Source: Streptomyces sp. NBC_00569 (GTDB taxonomy: Bacteria; Actinomycetota; Actinomycetes; Streptomycetales; Streptomycetaceae). From it: a stretch of DNA of 64,000 nt. Position 1 is the first letter of the stretch. Each line of letters starts with the position of its first letter. A model generated the notes under the pieces. That model searched no databases and was not told where the DNA came from. It worked only from the letters and a program-made list of their open reading frames with translations. The stretch spans positions 3,328,501 to 3,392,500 of the forward strand of contig NZ_CP107783.1 in the NCBI RefSeq assembly GCF_036345255.1, read 5' to 3'. Below, one piece after another: positions 8,206 through 16,025 of the stretch. The translations under genes and the position numbers were made by a program.

Positions 8206-9134
8206 GTGCGACAACCGCGTCCTCGGTGGCGGCGCCCGGCACCCTGCACGAGGTCGCCGACGGGGTGTACGCCTTCGTCCAGCCGCAGGGCGGCTGGTGC
8301 CTGAACAACGCCGGCCTCGTCGCCGGCGGCGGCCAGGCGGTCCTGATCGACACGGCGGCGACCGAGTCCCGCACCCGCAGGCTGCGGGAGGAGGTGGAGC
8401 GCGTGGTGCCGGGCGGCCCGGACTACGTGGTCAACACCCACTTCCACGGCGACCACACGTTCGGCAACGGCCAGTTCACGCCGCGTGCCGCCGTCGTGGC
8501 ACACGCGGGCACCCGGTCCGACACGCAGGAGGCGGGCCTCGGCCTGCGCCACCTGTGGCCGGACGTCGAGTGGGGCGAGACCCCGCTGACGCTGCCCACG
8601 CTCACGTTCCGGGACGAGCTCACCCTGCACGCGGAGGGCGGCCTGCGCACCGAGTTGCTCCACGTGGGCCCCGCCCACACCGCGAACGACGTGATCGCGT
8701 GGGTGCCGGAGCGCGGCGTGCTGTTCACCGGGGACGTCGTGTGGTCGGGGGTGACCCCGTATCTCCTGATGGGCTCCGTCACCGGGTCGCTGCGGGCCCT
8801 GGAGCGCATGCGCGCGCTCGGTGCCTCCGTGGTCGTCCCCGGGCACGGTCCGGTCGGCGGCCCCGAGCTCCTCGACGCGACGGAGGCCTACGTCCGCCGG
8901 CTCCAGGACCTCGCACGGGACGGCCTGCGGCGCGGCGTGGGCCCGCTCCAGGCGGCCCGGGACGCGGACCTCGGCGCCTTCGCCGGGCTCCTGGACTCCG
9001 AGCGCCTGGTCGGAAACCTGCACCGCGCGTACGCCGAGCTCGAGGGCCTGGCACCGGGCGCCCGTATCGATGTCGCGGCGTCCTTCAAGGAGATGGTCGC
9101 CTTCCACGGCGCCCTGCCCTCCTGCCACGCCTGA
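8202..9134 (+). CDS. MBL-fold polyketide cyclase/thioesterase (ActIV-like)
   Basis: A 310-residue metallo-beta-lactamase-fold protein resembling ActIV, the second-ring cyclase and thioesterase of actinorhodin biosynthesis. The metal motif is NTHFHGDH (78-85); further ligands are in GPAHTANDV, TGDVVWSGVTPYLLMGSV and VVPGHGPVGG. The family signature GGWCLNNAG stands near residue 30, and the C-terminus LPSCHA also recalls ActIV. It would act on the first-ring-cyclised, ketoreduced intermediate released from the ACP. The GTG start overlaps the flavin reductase stop (GTGA). General MBL hydrolases share the fold, but the neighbours support the cyclase role. Confidence 0.88.
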   Translation: MSATTASSVAAPGTLHEVADGVYAFVQPQGGWCLNNAGLVAGGGQAVLIDTAATESRTRRLREEVERVVPGGPDYVVNTHFHGDHTFGNGQFTPRAAVVAHAGTRSDTQEAGLGLRHLWPDVEWGETPLTLPTLTFRDELTLHAEGGLRTELLHVGPAHTANDVIAWVPERGVLFTGDVVWSGVTPYLLMGSVTGSLRALERMRALGASVVVPGHGPVGGPELLDATEAYVRRLQDLARDGLRRGVGPLQAARDADLGAFAGLLDSERLVGNLHRAYAELEGLAPGARIDVAASFKEMVAFHGALPSCHA

Positions 9135-9199
9135 CCGCACACCCGAGAGGCCGAAACCGACGTACTGAGCCGAAACCGCCGCAATGAAAGGAGTCGTCG

Positions 9200-9349
9200 A
9201 TGGAGACGATCCTGCTGAACCACGAGACGCAGGTGACACTGCCGTCGTACCTCGAGCTCCATGGAGTGCCGTGCCGGATACCACTGCTGCTGGCCGGGGA
9301 CCTCGACGACGACGGGAGTGAACCGCACATCTGCCGGAGCATCGACTGA
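9200..9349 (+). CDS. 49-residue protein of unknown function ending the ketoreductase operon
   Basis: The ORF starts at an ATG with AAAGGAG (9186-9192) seven bases upstream, one of the best ribosome binding sites in this region. It follows the cyclase gene by 65 bases and ends 22 bases before a strong terminator. The protein starts METILLNHETQV, has a hydrophobic middle (VPCRIPLLLAG) and an acidic DLDDDGSE tail with two Cys (C25, C45). I do not recognise a family. The position and ribosome binding site suggest it is translated; candidates include a peptide partner of a tailoring enzyme or a small chaperone. It is too short to be certain. Confidence 0.6.
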   Translation: METILLNHETQVTLPSYLELHGVPCRIPLLLAGDLDDDGSEPHICRSID

Positions 9350-9371
9350 GCCGCCGGGGACGAGCAACCGG

Positions 9372-9426
9372 TCCGGCACATGGCCGAGGGGCCCCTGTCG
9401 AGGGGGCCCCTCGGCCATGTGCCGGA
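9372..9426. terminator. strong bidirectional hairpin terminator
   Basis: A perfect 24-bp inverted repeat (9372-9395 against 9403-9426) with a seven-base loop lies between the 49-residue ORF and the convergent SnoaL-fold gene. No U-run follows on either side. Confidence 0.88.
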
Positions 9427-9444
9427 TGTCCGGGTACGGGCCGG

Positions 9445-9903
9445 TCAGGAGGCCGCGGGAGCGGCGGGGCTGTCGCGGTGGATGACGCGGGAGCGGGTCA
9501 GCAGCCCTCCGTCGCGGCGTACGAGCACGTCGTCGACGGTGAACGTCGGCTGGAAGGAGACCTTCCCTTCGCGGTCGGTCTGCGTGACCAGCGTGTAGTA
9601 GGAGACCCGGATGGTGTCCTCGTCCTGGGGGTCGGCCTCTATGAGGAGGTGGCCGAACCAGTGGCGTACGGCGATGTCCTTGTAGCGCGGCAGGTTGGCG
9701 CGCATCCCGGCGATCATCTCCACCCGGCCGCTCTGACGCTGACCGCCGGCGTGGACGACCTCCCCGTCGTCGGTGAACGTGTCGGCGAAGCCCTCGATGT
9801 CCAGGGCGTCGACCCGTCGCATCTGCTGGGCGTAGAACGTCTGCACCTCGGCGTACAGGTCACCCGTGACCTGCTGGCGGAGGGTCCCGACGGACTGAGA
9901 CAT
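9445..9903 (-). CDS. SnoaL-like (NTF2-fold) protein
   Basis: A 152-residue protein with the cone-shaped NTF2/SnoaL fold signature: YAQQMRRVDALDIEGFADTFTDDGEVVHAGG, a helix with GMRANLPRY, and strands IAVRHWFGHLLIE and YYTLVTQTD. Relatives in aromatic polyketide clusters include cyclases and cofactor-poor hydroxylases, so it could act on the polyketide; the fold alone does not give the reaction. The ATG at 9903 follows AAGGGAG. It is the last gene of the tailoring group on this side, convergent with the ketoreductase operon. Confidence 0.85.
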   Translation of the reverse strand: MSQSVGTLRQQVTGDLYAEVQTFYAQQMRRVDALDIEGFADTFTDDGEVVHAGGQRQSGRVEMIAGMRANLPRYKDIAVRHWFGHLLIEADPQDEDTIRVSYYTLVTQTDREGKVSFQPTFTVDDVLVRRDGGLLTRSRVIHRDSPAAPAAS

Positions 9904-10050
9904 GGCGAACTCCCTTCGCGGCGGCCCTTCCGGCCGCCTGTCGTCGGCATCAGCCTGCCGGGCGTGGCTGCAGCGTGACTGGAGAGGCGCTCGCGGTGAC
10001 CGGCCGACGCCCCTGGCCAGCACGGTGAGTGAAATGGCAGGATCGCCCGC

Positions 10051-11046
10051 ATGCCCAAGGCCCTCCCCCGTGTCAGCAGGCGCCGAGCCCTGGAGGGCTC
10101 GGCCGCCGCCCTCGTGGTCCTCGGGCTGCTCCTGTGGTGGCTGCTGCCGCTGGACGACGGGAGGCCGGGGGGCAGCGTGACCTTCAGCACGGGCCAGCGG
10201 ACCGGGGTGTACGAGCGCTACGGCAACCTCCTGAAGACCGCGCTCGGCCACGACCTGCCGGACCTCGACGTGCGCCTGACGAACAGCGAGGGGTCCCAGG
10301 AGAACGTCGAGCGGGTCGCTACGGGGAAGGCCGATTTCACGATCGCGGCCGCCGACGCCGTGGAGAAGTACAGGCTTCAGGGCGGCGCCGGCGGGGACCG
10401 GCTGCGCGGCTGCGCCCGCCTGTACGACGACTACGTGCAGCTGGTCGTGCCCCGCTCGTCGTCGATCAGGTCGGTCCAGGACCTGCGCGGCCTCCGGGTC
10501 GCCGTGGGCGGGAAGGGATCCGGGGTACGGCTCATCGCGGAGCGCGTGGTCGAGGCGGCCGGCCTCGACCTGGAGAAGGACATGAAGCCGGTCTCCACGG
10601 GGATCGACGGCATGCCCCAGGCGCTCAAGAACGGCGACATCGACGCCTTCTTCTGGTCGGGCGGCCTGCCGACGGCCCATGTGCGCAAGCTGTCGGAGAA
10701 CTACCCCATCCGTCTCGTCGAGCTCGGCGACCTCGTCGACGCGCTGCACAAGCAGGGCGGCGCGTCCCGCTACTACCGGGCCGCCGTCATGCCCGCGGAC
10801 GCCTATCCGGACGCGCAGCAGGGTGCCTCGGTGCCCACGCTGGCGGTCGCGAACCTGCTGGTCACCACGGACCGTGCGGACCCCCGCCTCACGGAGGCGA
10901 TGACGCGCACGGTGATAGACAGCCGCGACCACATCGGCACGCAGGTGCACGCGGCCCAGCTCGTGGACCTGCGGACGGCGCTCTACACGGATCCGCTGGC
11001 GCTGCACGAGGGAGCCCGCCGCTACTACCGCTCGGTGAAGCCGTAG
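10051..11046 (+). CDS. TAXI-family solute-binding protein
   Basis: A 331-residue extracytoplasmic binding protein of the TRAP-associated immunogenic (TAXI) type. It has an arginine-rich start and one membrane anchor (about residues 14-31), then the binding fold: FSTGQRTGVYERYGNLL, SEGSQENVERVATGKADFTIAAADA, and LRGLRVAVGGKGSG. Known TAXI proteins bind glutamate or similar acids. No TRAP membrane subunit is encoded nearby, so it may act in sensing rather than transport. It is convergent with the histidine kinase gene, with 17 bases between the stops. The link to glutamate comes from family knowledge plus the glutamate genes next door. Confidence 0.85.
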   Translation: MPKALPRVSRRRALEGSAAALVVLGLLLWWLLPLDDGRPGGSVTFSTGQRTGVYERYGNLLKTALGHDLPDLDVRLTNSEGSQENVERVATGKADFTIAAADAVEKYRLQGGAGGDRLRGCARLYDDYVQLVVPRSSSIRSVQDLRGLRVAVGGKGSGVRLIAERVVEAAGLDLEKDMKPVSTGIDGMPQALKNGDIDAFFWSGGLPTAHVRKLSENYPIRLVELGDLVDALHKQGGASRYYRAAVMPADAYPDAQQGASVPTLAVANLLVTTDRADPRLTEAMTRTVIDSRDHIGTQVHAAQLVDLRTALYTDPLALHEGARRYYRSVKP

Positions 11047-11063
11047 GGCGCCGGCCCGCCGCC

Positions 11064-12470
11064 TCAGCCTTCCCGGTGCGTCCGGGGCACCGCCACCGTG
11101 ACGCGCAGCCCGTGCGGCTCGTGAGGGGCGTACGTGAGGGAGCCGCCGCCCGCCGCGAGCAGCGCCCGCGAGATGGACAGGCCGAGGCCCGAGCCCTTGA
11201 CGTTCTGGTGGCCGGCGCTGCGCCAGAACCGGTCACCGATCCGCGCGAGTTCGTCCTCGCGCAGGCCCGGCCCCCGGTCCGCCACCACGATCTCCGTGGA
11301 CTCTCCGTTACGGGCGACGCAGACCTTCACCTCCTCGCCGGAGGGGGTGAATTTCAGGGCGTTGTCGATCACCGCGTCCAGGGCGCTCGACAGCGTCACG
11401 GGGTCCGCCCAGCCGGTGACCGCGGGGCATTCCTCGGTCAGCGTCACGCCCTTCTCGTCGGCGACGGGCCGCCAGGCGCCGACGCGTTCGGTCACCAGCT
11501 CGCCGATGTCCGTGAGCCGCAGGTCTGCCTCGGTGTGTTCAGCCAGGGCCAGGTCGAGGAGGTCGTCGAGGACCGAGGCGAGCCGCTTGCCCTCCGTGCG
11601 CACCGAGGCGATCTCCTCGTTCCCCTCGGGCAGTTCGAAGGCCAGGAGTTCGATGCGCAGGAGCAGGGCGGCGAGCGGATTGCGCAGTTGGTGCGAGGCG
11701 TCGGCGACGAAGGCGCGCTGCTGCTCCAGGACGTCCTCGACGTTGTCGGCCATCTCGTTGAACGACCGGGCCAGGCGCTGTAGTTCCGGCGGTCCGCCGG
11801 CCGAGGCGACGCGGGACTTCAGCCGTCCGGTGGCGATGTCGTGGGTGGTCGCGTCGAGGACGCGCACGGGCCGCAGGACCCAGCCCGTCAGCCGCAGCGC
11901 GGCGCCGACGGCCAGGAGCATCGCGGCCACCTCGCCCGCGGCGATGAGCAACCATCCCTGAAGCGTCTTGGAGCGCATCTTGCCGGTGGGCGAGTCGGTG
12001 ACGACGACCGCGACGACGTCGCCGTCGCTGATGACGGGTGACGCGACGACGAGCCGGCCGCGCTGCCAGGGCCACACCTGCTGGGGGTCGTGGCTGCCGC
12101 GCGAGAACAGGGCCTCGTCGAAGGCCTCGCGCACGGCTCCGTCAGGGGGCAGCTGCCAGCCGTCCGGGGCGCGCCCCATGGGGTCACTGTTGCGGTAGAA
12201 GACGCCCGCGCGGATCCCGTACACCTCGTAGTAGCGGGTGAGTTCGTTCTGCAGGGTCTGCTGGCGCTCGTCCGTGACGCGTACGCGGGAACCCGTCGAG
12301 CGCTTGGTGACGAACTGGGCCAGCGCGGCAAAGCGTGCCGTGTCGTCGATGCGGTCGACGACGACCTTCTGCTGCTGGGCGGCCGCCACGCTCACGGCGA
12401 GCGGGAAGCCGAGCGCGAGCAGCACGCCCGCCATGAGGACGATGAGCAGCGGGAGGAGGCGAGCGCGCAC
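11064..12470 (-). CDS. gluK: sensor histidine kinase, GluK-like
   Basis: A 468-residue membrane kinase: signal-anchor helix (about 5-28), extracytoplasmic sensor of about 140 residues, second helix (about 168-192), HAMP, HisKA with H260 in ADASHQLRNPL, and an HATPase domain with VIDNALKF, DRGPGL and GSGLGLS. It would phosphorylate the response regulator encoded nine bases upstream. In Streptomyces coelicolor the GluR-GluK pair beside gluABCD senses external glutamate and controls its uptake; the same layout here supports the name. The start is a GTG at 12470. Confidence 0.85.
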   Translation of the reverse strand: MRARLLPLLIVLMAGVLLALGFPLAVSVAAAQQQKVVVDRIDDTARFAALAQFVTKRSTGSRVRVTDERQQTLQNELTRYYEVYGIRAGVFYRNSDPMGRAPDGWQLPPDGAVREAFDEALFSRGSHDPQQVWPWQRGRLVVASPVISDGDVVAVVVTDSPTGKMRSKTLQGWLLIAAGEVAAMLLAVGAALRLTGWVLRPVRVLDATTHDIATGRLKSRVASAGGPPELQRLARSFNEMADNVEDVLEQQRAFVADASHQLRNPLAALLLRIELLAFELPEGNEEIASVRTEGKRLASVLDDLLDLALAEHTEADLRLTDIGELVTERVGAWRPVADEKGVTLTEECPAVTGWADPVTLSSALDAVIDNALKFTPSGEEVKVCVARNGESTEIVVADRGPGLREDELARIGDRFWRSAGHQNVKGSGLGLSISRALLAAGGGSLTYAPHEPHGLRVTVAVPRTHREG

Positions 12471-12479
12471 CCGCGGCCT

Positions 12480-13166
12480 CTAGGCGGCCGGCGCGACGAG
12501 CCGGTACCCGACGCCGCGCACGGTCTCGATGAGGGCGGGCATGCGCAGCTTGGAGCGCAGGGACGCGACATGCACCTCCAGGGTGCGGCCCGTCCCCTCC
12601 CAACTGGTGCGCCAGACCTCGCTGATGATCTGTTCCCGGCGGAACACCACCCCGGGGCGCTGCGCGAGAAGCGCCAGGAGGTCGAACTCCTTGCGGGTCA
12701 GTTGGACAACCGAACCGTCCACGCTGACCTGGCGGGTGGGCAGTTCGATGTGCACGGACCCGAGCCGCAGACCGTCCTCGGCCGACGCGGAGGTGTCGTC
12801 CGGCACGCTGCGCCGGCTGACCGCGTGGATGCGGGCGAGCAGTTCCCCGGTGTCGTACGGCTTCACCACGTAGTCGTCCGCGCCGAGGTTGAGGCCGTGG
12901 ATGCGGGAGCGTACGTCCGCGCGCGCGGTCACCATGATCACCGGTGTCGCCGTGCGCTTGCGGATCTTGCCGCACACCTCGTAGCCGTCCTGGTCGGGCA
13001 GGCCGAGATCGAGGAGCACGACCCCGAAGGCGTCCGCGTCGGGGACGAGCGCCCGGAGCGCTTCCTCGCCGCTGCGGGCGTGCCTCACGTCGAAGCCGTG
13101 CCGGGCGAGGACCGCCGACAGAGCGGCGGCGACATGGTCGTCGTCCTCGACGAGAAGCAGTCTCAT
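12480..13166 (-). CDS. gluR: OmpR-type response regulator, GluR-like
   Basis: A 228-residue response regulator: receiver domain (1-115) with the acidic pair EDDD near the start, phospho-acceptor D53 in LLDLGLPDQDG and the conserved Lys in VVKPYD, then a winged-helix DNA-binding domain (about 135-225) with LTRKEFDLLALLA and TLEVHVASLRSKL. The ATG at 13166 has AAGGGGG upstream; a GTG directly before it is possible. It is divergent from gluABCD, the expected target, and forms an operon with the kinase gene. Confidence 0.87.
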   Translation of the reverse strand: MRLLLVEDDDHVAAALSAVLARHGFDVRHARSGEEALRALVPDADAFGVVLLDLGLPDQDGYEVCGKIRKRTATPVIMVTARADVRSRIHGLNLGADDYVVKPYDTGELLARIHAVSRRSVPDDTSASAEDGLRLGSVHIELPTRQVSVDGSVVQLTRKEFDLLALLAQRPGVVFRREQIISEVWRTSWEGTGRTLEVHVASLRSKLRMPALIETVRGVGYRLVAPAA

Positions 13167-13323
13167 CACGGCCCCCTTCGGTTCATCGGTCGTTCGGCCC
13201 CGGCACGCCGGCAGGCGCTATCCGTGCACGCGCGTGCGGCTCACCAGGGCATCCACTCCGAAACATAAGGACGCCGTCAAGAGCGTTCCGGTTACGGACG
13301 GCTTCCGTTATCCAGCCGGTACG

Positions 13324-13365
13324 CACAGGGGCACCCCTCTTCACACACAGGGGCACTCTCTTCAC
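13324..13365. promoter_or_regulatory. direct repeat in the gluR-gluA intergenic region
   Basis: The 315-base gap between gluR and gluA holds no gene. It contains a near-identical pair of elements, 13324-13344 and 13346-13365, both CACAGGGGCAC followed by a C/T-rich stretch and TCTTCAC. Two-component regulators of the OmpR class bind such tandem half-sites, so this may be the GluR operator. This is inference from position only. Confidence 0.45.
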
Positions 13366-13481
13366 GCATCGTGGCCGGTCGAAGCCGGATCGTTATGCTC
13401 AAGTTCCCCTCAGATGTAATGACGCTGGTTGTACGCCATTACTACTGTCCTCCCAACCGAGGAGGATGGAGCAAGACCCCG

Positions 13482-14258
13482 ATGACCGATGTATCGGTGA
13501 CCAAGGACGCCATTCCCGCGGCCGACGAGCTGGTCGTGCTGAACCAAGTCAACAAGCACTTCGGCGCGCTGCACGTGCTCCAGGACATCGACCTGACCAT
13601 CGCGCGTGGTGAGGTCGTCGTCGTCATCGGACCCTCGGGCTCCGGCAAGTCGACGCTGTGCCGCACGATCAACCGCCTGGAGACCGTCGACACGGGTGCC
13701 ATCACGATCGACGGCAAGCCGCTGCCCCAGGAGGGCAAGGAGCTGGCCCGCCTCCGCGCTGACGTGGGCATGGTCTTCCAGTCCTTCAACCTCTTCGCGC
13801 ACAAGACCGTGCTCGAGAACGTGATGCTGGGGCAGATCAAGGTCCGCAAGACGGACAAGAAGGCGGCCGAGGCCAAGGCGCGCACCCTGCTCGACCGGGT
13901 GGGCGTCGGCACGCAGGCGGACAAGTACCCCGCACAGCTCTCCGGCGGGCAGCAGCAACGCGTCGCGATCGCACGGGCGTTGGCGATGGACCCCAAGATC
14001 ATGCTCTTCGACGAGCCGACGTCGGCCCTCGACCCCGAGATGATCAACGAGGTCCTCGAGGTCATGCAGCAGCTCGCCCGTGACGGCATGACGATGATCG
14101 TCGTCACCCACGAGATGGGCTTCGCACGCTCGGCGGCCAACCGCGTGGTCTTCATGGCGGACGGACGGATCGTCGAAGAGGCCACCCCCGACCAGTTCTT
14201 CAGCAACCCGCGCAGCGACCGGGCCAAGGACTTCCTGTCGAAGATCCTGCACCACTGA
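13482..14258 (+). CDS. gluA: glutamate ABC transporter ATP-binding protein
   Basis: A 258-residue polar amino acid importer ATPase. It shows Walker [10 protein letters not shown] (about 49-57), Q-loop FQSFNLF, signature LSGGQQQR, Walker [13 protein letters not shown] and the switch His in VTHEMGFA. It powers glutamate import with GluB, GluC and GluD. ATG at 13482 is preceded by AGGAGG 16 bases upstream, rather far; a GTG at 13497 is an alternative. It is the first gene of the gluABCD operon. Confidence 0.95.
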   Translation: MTDVSVTKDAIPAADELVVLNQVNKHFGALHVLQDIDLTIARGEVVVVIGPSGSGKSTLCRTINRLETVDTGAITIDGKPLPQEGKELARLRADVGMVFQSFNLFAHKTVLENVMLGQIKVRKTDKKAAEAKARTLLDRVGVGTQADKYPAQLSGGQQQRVAIARALAMDPKIMLFDEPTSALDPEMINEVLEVMQQLARDGMTMIVVTHEMGFARSAANRVVFMADGRIVEEATPDQFFSNPRSDRAKDFLSKILHH

Positions 14259-14321
14259 CGCCGACGCACGGGCGTCCGACTTTCCCACGGCCGAATTCTG
14301 CCGACACGAAGGATATTCACC

Positions 14322-15242
14322 ATGAAGCTCCGCAAGTCCGCCGCCGCGGCGGCCACTGTCGCCGTGCTCGCCCTCGCCGCCACCGCGTGCGGCGGCGACT
14401 CCGGCAACGCCGGTGACAAGCCCGCCGGCGGCGCCGGCGGCAAGGGCCAGCCGAAGCTGCCCACGTACACGGTCGCCTCGGGCGTGAAGCTGGACTCCGC
14501 GACGCTGAAGCGGGCGCAGAAGGCCGGAAAGATCGTCATCGGCGCCAAGAACGACCAGCCGTACCTCGGTTTCCAGGACACCGACGGCAAGCGCTCCGGC
14601 TTCGACATCGAGATCGCCAAGATGGTCGCCGCCGACCTCGGCTTCAAGCCGTCGCAGATCGAGTTCAAGACGATCGACTCGAACGTCCGTGAGACGACCA
14701 TCTCCAAGGGCGAGGTCGACCTCTACGTAGGCACGTACACGATCAACGACGAGCGCAAGAAGCAGGTCGGTTTCGCCGGCCCGTACTTCATGGCCGGCGC
14801 CGACCTCCTCGTCCGCGGCGACGAGAAGGGCATCACGGGCCCCGAGTCCGTCAAGGGCAAGACGGTCTGCTCCATCAAGGGCTCGACCCCGCTCCAGGAG
14901 ATCAAGAAGGCCAAGTACGGCGCCAAGACCGTCGAGCTGTCCAAGTACTCCGAGTGCGTGCAGCAGCTGCTCAACAACGAGGTCGACGCCGTCACCACCG
15001 ACGACGCGATCCTCAAGGGCTACGCCGCCCAGCGCCCCGGCAAGCTGAAGGTCGTCGGCAAGCCGTTCACCGAGGAGCCCTACGGCGTCGGCATGAACAA
15101 GGACGACAAGGCGCTGCGCGAGGCGGTCTCGAACGCCCTCGAGGCGCACGAGAAGAACGGCGACTACAAGAAGGCGTACGACGCGACGCTCGGCCTGTCC
15201 AAGTCCGCGTACACCGCGCCGCCGGCGCTCGAGCGCTACTGA
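14322..15242 (+). CDS. gluB: glutamate-binding lipoprotein of the ABC importer
   Basis: A 306-residue substrate-binding lipoprotein. The signal peptide ends in the lipobox LAATAC, with the lipid-modified Cys near residue 23, followed by a Gly-rich linker. The type II binding fold follows (IVIGAKNDQPYLGFQD, GFDIEIAKMVAADLGF, GTYTINDERKKQVGFAGPYF). It captures glutamate outside the cell and delivers it to GluCD. A GC hairpin after the gene separates it from gluC. Confidence 0.95.
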   Translation: MKLRKSAAAAATVAVLALAATACGGDSGNAGDKPAGGAGGKGQPKLPTYTVASGVKLDSATLKRAQKAGKIVIGAKNDQPYLGFQDTDGKRSGFDIEIAKMVAADLGFKPSQIEFKTIDSNVRETTISKGEVDLYVGTYTINDERKKQVGFAGPYFMAGADLLVRGDEKGITGPESVKGKTVCSIKGSTPLQEIKKAKYGAKTVELSKYSECVQQLLNNEVDAVTTDDAILKGYAAQRPGKLKVVGKPFTEEPYGVGMNKDDKALREAVSNALEAHEKNGDYKKAYDATLGLSKSAYTAPPALERY

Positions 15243-15249
15243 CGCGCTG

Positions 15250-15275
15250 ACGGTGCGGGCCCCGGCCCGCACCGT
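15250..15275 (+). terminator. intercistronic hairpin between gluB and gluC
   Basis: A perfect 12-bp stem (15250-15261 against 15264-15275) with a very small loop begins seven bases after the gluB stop. It may stop part of transcription or protect the upstream mRNA, giving more binding protein than permease, as is common in importer operons. Confidence 0.65.
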
Positions 15276-15377
15276 ACGACCCCCCGGCAGTGACCGGCCC
15301 GCCACGGGCGCCACCGCACAGTGCGCCCGTGGCACGGTCCTCGCTGCCTGTCCGCCGCCGCCCACGAGGACATCCCC

Positions 15378-16025
15378 GTGAACGTATTGCTCGACCATCT
15401 CGCGGAATTCCGCGAGGGGTTCATAGGCACCGTCCTGCTGACCCTGGCCAGCGGGCTCCTCGCGATGGTCCTGGGTGTCATCATCGCCGGGTTCCGTGTC
15501 TCACCCGTGCCCCCGCTGCGCTTCTTCGGCACCGCCTGGGTCACGCTCTTCAGGAACACCCCGCTGACCCTGCTCTTCCTTGTGGCGTGGTTCGTCGTTC
15601 CGGTCATCTTCATGCCGGGCCTCAGCCCGTGGGCCAAGGCCCTCATGGCGCTGGGCTTCTACACCTCGGCGTTCGTGTGCGAGGCCGTCCGGTCCGGCAT
15701 CGGCACGGTGCCGCTGGGACAGGCCGAGGCCGCCCGGTCCATCGGAATGACCTTCTTCCAGACGCTGCGCCTGATCATCCTTCCGCAGGCCACCCGCACC
15801 GTCCTGCCGCCGCTCAGCTCGATCTTCATCGCGCTGACGAAGAACTCGGCGATCGCGGGCGCGTTCAGTGTCACCGAGCTGTTCGGTGTGCAGAAGCTGC
15901 TCAGCGACCAGGGCTTCGCCATCGCCTGGATCTTCCTCTGGGTGGCTCTCGGCTACCTGGTCATCACCTTCACCATCAGCGGTCTCTTCCGGCTGCTCGA
16001 GCGGCGCATGGGGGTCGCACGATGA
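15378..16025 (+). CDS. gluC: glutamate ABC transporter permease subunit
   Basis: A 215-residue His/Glu/Gln/Arg-type permease with about five membrane helices and the coupling (EAA) loop GTVPLGQAEAARSIGMTFFQTLRLIILPQA. The GTG at 15378 has GAGGA seven bases upstream; the longer open frame (from 15321) has no permease character. Its TGA overlaps the gluD ATG by four bases. It forms the membrane channel with GluD. Confidence 0.94.
   Translation: MNVLLDHLAEFREGFIGTVLLTLASGLLAMVLGVIIAGFRVSPVPPLRFFGTAWVTLFRNTPLTLLFLVAWFVVPVIFMPGLSPWAKALMALGFYTSAFVCEAVRSGIGTVPLGQAEAARSIGMTFFQTLRLIILPQATRTVLPPLSSIFIALTKNSAIAGAFSVTELFGVQKLLSDQGFAIAWIFLWVALGYLVITFTISGLFRLLERRMGVAR

Noticed and set aside
9372..9426. 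Insertion sequence end or small mobile palindrome
   Set aside because: Only one copy is present, no transposase is nearby, and its place between convergent stops fits a terminator.
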